Assembly (NCBI GenBank): GCA_946122785.1
Contig: CAMGYJ010000010.1
Coordinates: forward strand, 33,211,608-33,275,607
Length of the DNA stretch: 64,000 nucleotides
Origin: Linum tenue
Lineage: Eukaryota > Streptophyta > Magnoliopsida > Malpighiales > Linaceae
Direction: 5' to 3'
Positions 46,165 through 55,484 of this stretch are shown here, in pieces. The notes under the pieces were generated by a model. That model saw only the letters and a list, made by a program, of their open reading frames with translations. It did not search any database and had not been told where the DNA came from. The stretch's first letter is position 1, and each line of letters starts with the position of its first letter. Position numbers and translations under genes: made by a program.

Positions 46165-46172
46165 AGGTTTCT

Positions 46173-46840
46173 CTCGATTCCAGAGAGTGGGAAGAAAGAG
46201 GAAGGGAAAGAGGGAGAGTGGTGAGATACAAAGCTGAGAGAAAGATGGAAGAACAAAACGGAAAAAGAAAGAGCAAGGCAATGAGAGAGTGAGATGATAC
46301 ATTTAAAAGAGAAGGAAAATGAGGTAGTGTGAAATAATTGTTCTCATGCTTTGCTTAGTGAGTATTGTTGATCATGTTATGTTGAATTTTAATTTATTAG
46401 AGGGATGCCATTATATTTGACAGATTTTTTCCATTTCAATTTAAAATCCTAAATCAATATTATCGTTTGAAATTTTTTTCCTTAATACAATTATTGTAGT
46501 TTCTGAGATTTAAGAGGTATTCGATAATATCAATATTTTAGTGATGTTTTATTTTAAGTTTGAATTGAAAGATCGTACGTACCGGCGGTTCGATCATAAA
46601 ACTTCACACCATAGACTAAATCGGTGGTGATATTTAGCAATATGAAACGGTTTTTTATGAATGATGAAAAATTCTATTAGAAAAAAATTGCTAGCAGCTC
46701 AACCAATAGCAGAGAAAGCTAGCAACAATAAAAATAAAATAAAATAAGCATTCTCAAATTTAGGTACAAAGACAAGACTAGAACAGAGAGAGAAAAAAAA
46801 AAACAAAACAGCAAAACGAAACAAAACATAAAGAGAACGA
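46173..46840. other. Intergenic, purine-rich then AT-rich, no gene seen
   Basis: A purine-rich stretch (46180-46320) is followed by AT-rich DNA. There is no supported feature; the left end of the LINE may lie in its last 150 bases but no oligo-T tract marks it. Confidence 0.5.
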
Positions 46841-46843
46841 AGA

Positions 46844-48640
46844 TCAAATAAGGTGTTTTGTCCCGGTCGTCACCCACTCGTGAAAGAGTCCATCTGGGAT
46901 CTGACTACGAACTCTTAGCCACCGTCCAACCATACGAACAATCTTGTTCCCGATCTCTTGTGGGGAGGAATCAACATCTCTAAAAATTCTATTGTTTCTC
47001 TCCAACCAGATGAACCAAAGTACTGCATGGGGCAACAACTTAATGTATTCACTGAACCGTTGATCACACCACAAGCCTTGCCAAGCAATGAGGAAATCAC
47101 GAGTGGAAGGAGGGTAAGGGCCATGAAGATCAAATCCTTTTCTGAAGCTTTCCCAAATCGTAACCGCAAATGGGCATAAGAAGAAGATATGTGAGATCGA
47201 CTCCTCATGGCATTTGCAAAGAATGCACCAATTCGGAATAATCATCCCTCTTCTTTTCAAGTTGTCCAAAGTAGAAATATTTCCATGATAGACCATCCAC
47301 ATGAAGCAACAGATCTTTGAGGGCACGATAGGAATCCAAACTAACTTGAAAGGAAAAGCAACGTCACCCCCAAAGTTATTCTCAATAAGGTTTACAGCGA
47401 ACGAATGTACCGAAAAGACCTCAGAGGACTCCAAAGGCCACACCAAGCATGCATGTCCTGTGGTGATCCATAGTTGCGGAAGATCACTCAAAGTTTGCAT
47501 CAATAGGACACGTTCTGCTTCAGCGCCCCGCCTTGGAGAGACAGAGAGAGGAATCTCCCAAGACCTATCAACCATAGAAAACACGTCAGAAACAAAAGCA
47601 TCCAAGGATTGGGCAACTGACCCAACCCTTGGAAAATCACTCACCAAAAGTTTCCCAGGAACCCAAGAATAATGCCAAAAAGATACCCCATAACCCCCAC
47701 CAGGATCAACATAGGCAACCTTCCAAAAGTAAGAGCTTTCGTTAACAATTGCCCGCCACAAAGAACAGCCATATGTACCCAAATTCCAACATGGTCTCCA
47801 CTCGGACCTACCCTGACCACACTTTGCAACAATCAACCTCCTCCACCACAAATTTCTCTCAACTCCAAATCTCCAAGCCCATTTCCCCAACAAGGCTCTC
47901 TCATACTCCTGAGATCCAAGACTCCCAAACCGCCTCTAGTGATTGGAGTCTTCACAATATCCCATTTGACCAAATGCAACCGTTTAGTCTCAAACACCCC
48001 TGACCATAAAAAGTCATTATAAATCTTCTCAAGTAAGCAATCATCGAGGTTGGAGCTCTAAAAAGGGAAAGGAAGTAGATAGGAGATTAGAAAGCACACT
48101 TTTCAAAAGCACCAACCTCGCGCCAAAAGAAAGCATCCTAGCCTTCCAAGAAGCTAATCGAACTTGCACTTTGTTAATCATAGGTTCCCAAACTGACAAA
48201 GAAGCTGCTTTGGAACTCAAAGGCAATCCTAAGTAGGTAGTCGGAAGAGAACCTAACTCGCAACCAAAAATGTTGACAAAATGTGATGGTTCTCTACGTT
48301 CCCGACCACCATCATAGAACTCTTGTGCAAATTCACTTGTAGACCTGAAATTGTTTCAAATAGAGCTAAGACCGTGAGGAGAGAACGAACCTTATCTTCT
48401 GATGCATCACAAAATAACAATGTATCATTGGCATAAAGAATATGAGTGACTTCCCCTGTTCTCAGTCCTTCATTCATAAAGAATCCCTCAACCAAACCGT
48501 GAGACTGTAAAGTCCTCAAAATGCCAGATATAACCTCCATCACCAGTAATTGTGCCAAAAACTCTTGAGTGATCTCCATCTCCATCCCATTCACATAGAA
48601 TGATAAGCAATGGACATTATTCTTCTCAGTATAATGTAAG
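46844..48640 (-). pseudogene. L1-type LINE, 5'-truncated (RT C-terminal half and zf-RVT)
   Basis: Reading the - strand from about 48640: the RT palm region with HILYANDTLLFCDA (the usual FADD/YADD catalytic pair reads YAND here), then ETISGLQVNLHKSS and RLASWKARMLSFGARLVLLK (about 48070-48180). A frame of 349 codons (47893-46844) follows with the WRAIV...YVDPGGGYGVSFW segment and the zinc-binding RT domain (PSKICCFMWMVYHGNISTLD, CILCKCHEESISHIFFLC). Frames are broken between the RT pieces. The endonuclease and RT N-terminus are missing, typical of 5' truncation during target-primed insertion. No poly-A tail or target duplication was found, so the ends are approximate. Confidence 0.85.
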
Positions 48641-49166
48641 GCGGTTGTTGTAGAAACATTGTACCATTTGACACATCCATTTTAACTAGAGATAATTAAA
48701 CAATACCTTACTAAGGAATATATATGAAAGGTGTTGTTCTTTATCTCTATCAATCCAAACTACACAATTTAGCACTATACCCGTTTCAAGATAAATTCAT
48801 GACACAATGTCTCCCCTTGGAACAATATACCTATTTCAACAATATTAGATCCAAACGAGCCATACGAATGGTTCGTCGCCTTCGAATTTCGTAACAACGT
48901 GTGGAATCTGGAAGCTGCAGGGGGCAACTCCGCCTACCAGAAAAATCGCTAGTTTGAGCCTTGCTTTACCAGTGCATGTATGCTGGTACTGGTGTTTTTT
49001 TATACTGGAGGTCCTACAATCACAGGCATATAATGATGGTCAAGTGGGAAGTGAATGATGAGGAAATCCAAGACTAATGAATCTAAACGTGAAAGAGGGA
49101 CTCAAGACGAAATGTTGAGAGAGTGATTAGTACTTGGTAGCCCTACAAGTAACGATAATCAGGCAG
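48641..49166. other. Intergenic and 3' UTR region of ICT1-like gene
   Basis: The bases just below 49167 are the probable 3' UTR of the - strand gene. The remainder shows no gene. A short run at 48900-48955 weakly resembles an OPT exon but is too diverged to annotate. Confidence 0.5.
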
Positions 49167-50947
49167 TCAGTCCCAACTGTCTCGACCTCTTCTAAAAGCT
49201 TTCTTATCCGAGATAACCTTCTTGCTTTTCAATCTCTTCTGCTCACCTATGGCAGCTCTTAAAGCCCCCAAAACACGTAAGGAAACAAATGCGTCACTTT
49301 TCTTCCATATCAAGCAGACTGCATCAAGATAATTGAAAATAGCACTTACAGCTTTGCAATTTTCTTCTTCTGCTCTTCTGAAGGAGGTGGTGGAACATAA
49401 GAAGCGGCATCAATGATTGCCTGGTCAATTTTATGAGAACAAAAGCAAGAACAAACAGTTTGATTAAATTGTACTCTAATGTAGACCTTATTTGTTTAGA
49501 TTATGACCAAATTCGGGAGAGAATACTTCATTACCTGCAGTTTTGCCAAAGCATCGTCAATATTACCCCTGAGGACAAGTAGCAATGAGATAAGTGCTTA
49601 AGAGTTTAGACAATAATAAGCAGAGGATGGAAGAAATGACTGCAAGAAGAAATCTAATCATCAAGGAATCAGAAACTAACTTCTGAGTCCTGGTCTTTGT
49701 TGAAGAGATGACAATTTCACCATCTTTGTTGATTCTGTTCTTTTCCTGCCGTACAAAGAGAAATATTATCTAAACTACAGAGAAGGCTACAGGAAAGAAA
49801 TCAAGAAGAACAGTGGAGCAGCAAGACAATCAATTTATTAACTAGTTACATCTAACCATACTCAACAATGTCCTCACAAGAAGTCATGTAAAGCAGATTC
49901 AAGCAATTATAGGAGCCCAATTAATAATTTCCTATGTTCTTATTTCCCTCTCTCACTCCAGTTTAGCTACTGATCTTTAGTTGGACTAAGATTCAAAATC
50001 CATATATACTAGATGTTAGGTTTCACATTGTGTTTCCGTGTCATACGAGTGAAGGAAGCAGAGGCAAACCGTTTGGAATATCTTCTCCCTGATCCTCTCA
50101 CTTAGCCAGTATGCATTCTTAACATTGAATCGCATGTCCACCTTGGTGTTCACTAAGAAAGGCAACAGCAAGAGAACAAGGTTATGTTTAGCTAAGCACC
50201 CGAAACACATCTGATTTCGAGTGGAGTGAGCCTGGAGACAAAGTTAAGCTGAAATACCTTTGTTCACATTCTGACCTCCAGGGCCACCACTTCTCGCGAA
50301 GCTAACAGCTACATGGTCTGTATATGCGTCACAATTCGTTCATTAGGACCACTAATAACATTGCAAATGTATCACAATGCCAGGAGGAGGACGATTTTGG
50401 ACCATTTCAATTGAGACTGCTAAACCATATAGTAACAAGAAATGGATATCTTGAAGCCAAGCCGCACGCCATTATAAGACGCACTAATCATACACATAGA
50501 TTAGGGTTAAGCAAATGAAATGAGATTCTAGGGTTTGCCTACTGGTCTGGTCATCGCTAATCTTGAATTCTTGATGGATGCCACAAAAATGTGCAGCGAA
50601 GCAATCACCGAATCGAGATAGTATCAGGGAGAAAACCATAAATGGATCGAGAGTTTCCTGGAAGTACCGAGAGTGATTCGAGGAGTAGGTTCGTCGCTGG
50701 CGAAGCTAGCCCGTTCGTCGGCTTCATGGAGTAGCTGCTGAACTTGCGATAGTCGAGCGGAGACCTTCTTGTCGTCGGAGGACGCTGCCGCGCAGATGAA
50801 CTTGGCGGAGCTGATTTTCCGATGGGTGAATTGAAGAGCGGTGGAGCTCAACGGCGAGAAGGACAGCGGCGTAAAGGAAGAAGAATGGAAATGGCGGGAA
50901 TTGAAAGCTCGGAGAATCATGCTGGTTGTGGCTCTAGCAACGGCCAT
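49167..50947 (-). CDS. ICT1-like organellar release factor/peptidyl-tRNA hydrolase
   Basis: Seven exons read in one frame: 50668-50947, 50258-50317, 50070-50152, 49681-49745, 49536 region (49535-49568), 49350-49420 and 49167-49257. Together they total 684 bp (227 residues), all with GT-AG borders. The first exon has a Ser/Arg-rich leader typical of a mitochondrial or plastid transit peptide. The RF-1 domain carries the catalytic GGQ in SFARSGGPGGQNVNK (exon 2), where Gln promotes peptidyl-tRNA hydrolysis. NTKVDMRFNVKNAYWL follows, and the basic C-tail (EQKRLKSKKV, KKAFRRGRDSWD) is the ICT1/YaeJ-type tail that enters the mRNA channel of stalled ribosomes. It is therefore likely a ribosome-rescue hydrolase in an organelle. 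ATG 50947 was chosen over an upstream in-frame ATG (50995) because only the former begins a transit-like leader. A MULE lies 132 bp upstream of this ATG. Confidence 0.93.
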
Positions 50948-51088
50948 CCTTTTTCCCCAATTTTTTCTTCTACTCTTTTTTTGTGGGCGTTTCATTTTTA
51001 TACCTCTGGTTCTAAATTCTAATGACTCTTATCAGAAAGGGCGCTTAATAAATTGGTTTTACACCTCTGGTTGTGGGCTGGCTACTCT

Positions 51089-51195
51089 GAAAAAAATCCC
51101 AAAATACTCTAATTATTAAAAAAAAATCCTCAAATACAATACTTATAAACTTTTTTCCCAAAATACAGCAGTTTCAACATCACTGTCTTTGTCTT
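51089..51195 (+). repeat. MULE left terminal inverted repeat
   Basis: Matches the complement of about 59015-59120 through ATACTCTAATTATTAAAAAA, CAAATACAATACTTATAAAC and CAAAATACAGCAGTTTCAAC, with scattered differences. The outer boundary is set by the 9-bp duplication. Confidence 0.9.
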
Positions 51196-51540
51196 CGACA
51201 GTGATAATGATCACCGCTAGTCCAAAACGGGAAAGGTATCCCCGCTTTTGACAACAACGGGGAACACATCACCGCCTTGGACCACAACAGTGATCACCTC
51301 ACCGCTTTTCTTTGAAACGGTGATTACATCATCGCCGTTGACAAAAACGGTGATAATTGATCGCCTCACCGCTTTTATGGGAAACGGTGATAACATCATC
51401 GCCGTCAACCAAAACGGTGATAATTGACCACGTTCTAGAGCCCTGGTAGGTGGAAAAATTAGGTCACAGCGACCTAGCTATCACCGCTTTGGACAACAGC
51501 GGTGATGTGTTCACCGCCATTGTCCAAAGCGGTGATTAGC
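51180..51540. repeat. Left subterminal array of short palindromes (TCACCG...CGGTGA)
   Basis: Units of about 25-32 bp such as CACCGCTTTTCTTTGAAACGGTG and TCGCCGTTGACAAAAACGGTGA recur about ten times. In each, a 6-9 base stem is closed by an A/T-rich loop. Adjacent units differ in loop sequence but keep complementary stems (GCTTT with AAACG or AAGCG). Such arrays can fold into serial hairpins and could be transposase-binding or silencing sites; their role is not shown here. Confidence 0.85.
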
Positions 51541-51553
51541 TGCCCTTTTTTTC

Positions 51554-51560
51554 TATAAAT
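51554..51560 (+). promoter_or_regulatory. TATA box for MULE transposase
   Basis: TATAAAT in CTATAAATTCCC, placed just inside the left palindrome array and about 580 bp upstream of ATG 52140. A leader intron ending TTGCAG at 52137 is likely. Confidence 0.6.
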
Positions 51561-51666
51561 TCCCACGCCCACTTCCCTCCTGCCTTACAGCAAATTAGTA
51601 CAAAAATCCCTGTTTTTTTAGTTGTTTTCTCAGCGGGTTTGGAGTTGGTTTACTGCTCAAGAAACT

Positions 51667-52045
51667 CGTCGGGATTCGATATGTTAGAATTATGTATTGT
51701 TTACATTTTGATGTGTAAGTAATTATATGTCTGTATTTAGTGAATTGCGGTTATTAGAAAATATGTTATGATATATTTAGATTAATTATGATATGATAGA
51801 TGTTAGTTAGTTAGTACTGAATTTAGATTAATTTGTTTAGTTTTCTCATGATAGATCGGGATTGAGTATGTTATAAGTATGTATTTTTTACATGTTGATG
51901 TGTTAGTAATTATATGTCTGTATTTAGTGAATTGCGGTTATTGGAAAACATGTTATGATATATTTAGATTAATTATGATATGATAGAGGTTAGTTAGTTA
52001 GTACTGAATTTAGATTAATTTGTTTAGTTTTCTCATAATAGATCA
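51667..52045 (+). repeat. About 190-bp tandem duplication in MULE leader intron
   Basis: The block from GTCGGGATTCGATATGTTAG (first copy) recurs as TCGGGATTGAGTATGTTATA at 51858. It continues through GTAATTATATGTCTGTATTT and GTTAGTTAGTTAGTACTGAA in both copies with few changes. Non-coding. Confidence 0.8.
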
Positions 52046-52139
52046 ATTAGTTGCATTTTATTATGGGTTTGGATGATATTGTTTTTGTATCCATAATGTA
52101 CTAATTATATACTATACTTAATTATTATAAATTGCAGAC

Positions 52140-55044
52140 ATGGGTAAATTTAAGAAGTTTCGGCTTATTATTTGGTGGAATGGTCGGGTGACAAACTCGA
52201 ACATTGGGATCGACTATGAAAATGGCGAATCCCGTATGCTAAAAATTGAGTCGAGATTCTCGTGGCAAGAACTCCATGACATTTGTGCAGAAAGGACTTG
52301 TACGGGCGGGCAAAGGAGAGTTGGTCAAATTACTTACCGGTATCCCAACATGAGTGCTGACGGAATCATGTACGAAAAAGTTGTCATAAATGATGATAAC
52401 GCGGTGAACATGATGATACAGTTCATATCTGAGAACGGAGTGCGGCTTGCAGAGGTGTATGTCGAGACCGAGCCGGTCGGTGAAACTCATTCTCACCAGT
52501 ATTCTTATGATGATGGTTTTGCAGGAGGGTATGGCTGGGGTGGTAGTTCAAGTAACTACGGAGGAGGTACTTCTGCAGGAGGGTATGGCTAGGGAGGTAC
52601 TTCAAGCAACTACGGAGGAGGTAGTTCTGAAGGAGGTGTTGGGTGGGAAGAATACCCGCAACATTGTGAGACTGCCGCCGATATCGTTCAGCCCAACGGT
52701 GATCAATGGCCTGCTTGGGGTCCAGAGTGGGCTGACATTGAAAACACCCTTCGATCTGGGCGTACTTCGCATGACCAAGAAGACGATGCTGGTTAATTAT
52801 GCTGGTAATGATGACCATCCTGAGCCGAGCTATCCATTCGTCTCCAGTGACGATGAAAGTGAGGAAGATTTGAGATCAGTCAGTGAGGAGGAAGATACGG
52901 ACGATATCGACGATATCGATGACAGAGAGGTGGCGTTCCGTCAAGCACCAACGTCTTACTACACAGAGGTTCCTGATCAATTTTTATATGGTCAGAACGA
53001 TGCCCCTGACTTTCGGCCCATGCCTGTGTATAATCCGACTGCTAATTTGGAAGTGGGTATGGTGTTCACTTTGAAAGCCGATGTGCAAGATGCTTTTAGC
53101 GAAGAAGCCATGCGGCGTAACTTTGAATGGAAGGTAAAATATTCTGACAAGGGACAACTGCCTGTCATTTGTAAGAATGCCGGAGAGGGTTGTATGTGGC
53201 AACTTCGTGCTGCATATATGAAGAGAAAGGGCGTCTAGGTCATGCGGACAGTAGAGAACAACCACAGATGCTCCTCAACCATACTTTCACAGGATCACTG
53301 GCAACTTAAAGCAAAAAAAGTGGCAAGAACCATTAAGCACCTAATCGAGGCACAACCAGATATCAAGATAAAAGCTATCATGGCCGAGGTGAAGGATCAA
53401 CATTCCTACACCATAAGGTATAAGAAGGCGTGGCATGGGAAGCAGAAGGCCATGGCTGAGGTCTACGGTGATTGGGAAGACTCGTATGCTTTACTCCCTA
53501 GACTAATGTCCGCAATGGAGGAGTCCAACCCTGGGACGGTTTTCTTGCCGTGGTACAACAACGTACAAACTGAAGATCAAGTTCGAGTACAGAACGAGTT
53601 GATGTTTCATCGTCTATTCTGGACATTCAAGCCATGCATTGACGGGTTTCCCTTCTGCATGCCAGTGATTCAGGTATATTACGGACTCAAAATATTGTAC
53701 TATTTCATTACTTTACTAATTTCAATTTTTACTAACTCATTATTCATTTTAACAAGTTGATGGAACTTTCCTTACTGGGAAGTATAAAGGAACTCTTCTT
53801 ATTGCCACTGGGGTTGATGGAAATTTAAGTATTTTTCCCTTAGCATTTGCATTAGTTGAAGGGGAGAACAACCTAAGTTGGGCATGGTTCTTTGACCAGC
53901 TACACGCCCACGTCACACAAAGAATGGGTATTACAATTATATCGGATCGACATGCCGGGATTAAACACGTCGTCGGTGGTTTTCCCGACGAATGGGGATG
54001 GACATGGCGCTGGTGTATTCGTCACTTCCTAGCCAATTTCCAACACAAATTTGGCAAGAAGAAAGACATAAGAGATCAATTGTGGAGGGCAGGTAGTAAT
54101 GTAATTCAGTGCTTGTTCATGGTTTATTGTTCAAATGAAATTTCTTATGGCTTAATTATTAATTCTCCGGTCTTGTAGCGGTTGCACATCAACCAAAAAA
54201 GTACGAGCAGAAGATGAAGACGATCCGTCAAATACACCGGGCGGGAGCAATATGGGCAGAAGGTCAAGATCTGCACATGTGGACATTTCACATGGACAAT
54301 GGGGCTAGATTTGGAATTGCAACTACCAACCATGGCGAGAGCATAAATGGAGTCTACAAGGACATTAGGGCAATGCATGTATCTGTCCTAGTGGAGATGA
54401 CATACTGGAAGGTAAACGAGTGGTTTGTGAAGAGACGAGATGCTGCTATAGGGAGGGAGCGTGCTGGTCATTCAATAGCGCATCATATATTTGATGGCAT
54501 GCAGAAGATCGAAGAGAAATCAAGTAAGCACAGAGTTGTTCTGTTCAACCGCAATGAAGGTATTTTTGCTGTGCAAACAGGTATTTGGGGTGGAGGAAGA
54601 CTTGGGCATAATCGTCAATCCGTTACTCTACACGTAGAAACTCGCACCGGAGAGTGTACATGCCAAAAGTATCAAAACAGAAGAGTACCTTGTTCACATG
54701 CAATGGCAGTAGCTAAGTCGATAACCCTCAGCGCTTACAGTTTGGTTAGTCCTTACTACATGGAACAGGCGATCAGGAACTCCTACTCGTCAAGTTTCAG
54801 CCCCCTGCCGGATGAAGCTTATTGGCCTGTAGACAATGGGAAGTTGATTATCCCACCGTTGCACTTAAAGCGCACCAAAGGTCGTCCTAGGACCGAAAGG
54901 ATTCACAATGAAATGGACCAATCACAACGTGCCCGACGGGGTCCAAAGTGTTGCTCAAAGTGCAGACAACCGGGTCATGACAAGAGGCGTTGCCCAGGTC
55001 CACCTCTAGAGCAAGATTTGGGGCCAATTCCGAACCAACCTTGA
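52140..55044 (+). pseudogene. MULE transposase (MuDR family), lightly damaged
   Basis: ATG 52140 opens an MuDR N-terminal domain, a Gly/Ser-rich linker and an acidic stretch (DDIDDIDDRE). The MuDR DNA-binding region follows (NFEWKVKYSDKGQLPVICKN, C..C/H ligands around CMWQL and NNHRCSS), then the DDE core: DGTFLTGKYKG (first Asp), IISDRHAGIKHV (second Asp), NHGESINGVYKDIR (Glu). Next come a SWIM finger (CTCQKYQNRRVPCSHAMA) and a C-terminal zinc knuckle CSKCRQPGHDKRRC. Introns run from 53673 to about 53755 and from about 54091 to 54178. Damage: TAG 52590, a frameshift near 52795, TAG 53236, and a phase error at the first intron acceptor. Catalytic residues survive, so inactivation is recent. 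The intact protein would cut and insert MULE ends. Confidence 0.9.
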
Positions 55045-55055
55045 TGCTACTGTTG

Positions 55056-55250
55056 TTCACTTCCTTGTTTTAATCTTGTTGAGTCATTTTCGTTGTTGTG
55101 ATGTTTAAGTTGGACTTCTTGTTTTAATCTTGTTGAGTCATTTTCGTTGTTGTGATGTTTAAGTTGGACTTCTTGTTTTAATCTTGTTGAGTCATTTTCG
55201 TTGTTGTGATGTTTAAGTTGGACTTCTTGTTTTAATCTTGTTGAGTGATT
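55056..55250 (+). repeat. 54-bp minisatellite in MULE transposase 3' region
   Basis: The unit containing GAGTCATTTTCGTTGTTGTG repeats with exact 54-bp spacing (55081, 55135, 55189), three full copies plus a partial one. It lies directly after the transposase stop, so it would be in the 3' UTR. Confidence 0.9.
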
Positions 55251-55319
55251 GTAATAAAGGGCGTTTGTTGTTCATTTTGGTACAACATGGGGGGTAAAAC
55301 TAAACAAACCCAAACCAAA

Positions 55320-55480
55320 TTTAGACGACATAGATAGTTCATGGAAAACAACACAATCCGAAACCAAATTTAGAAACATAGGTAGTTCATGGAAAACAAC
55401 ACAATCCGAAACCAAATTTAGACGACATAGATAGTTCATGGAAAACAACACAAGACCAAACTAAATTAGAACGACATAGA
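55320..55480 (-). repeat. 48-49-bp minisatellite in PMD gene 3' region
   Basis: The unit containing TAGTTCATGGAAAACAACAC begins at 55335, 55383 and 55432, with a fourth diverged copy to 55490. It adjoins the PMD stop codon and would lie in its 3' UTR. Confidence 0.85.
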
Positions 55481-55484
55481 TAGT

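Noticed and set aside
48900..48960. Short stretch resembling the OPT exon (GGAAGCTGCAGGGGGCAACT)
   Set aside because: Only about 35 bases align, with several mismatches and no continuing frame. It may be a tiny relic but is not supportable.
51190..51540. Regularly spaced palindromic repeats resembling a CRISPR array
   Set aside because: The context is a plant MULE end; units vary, spacers are loops inside the palindromes, and there are no cas genes.
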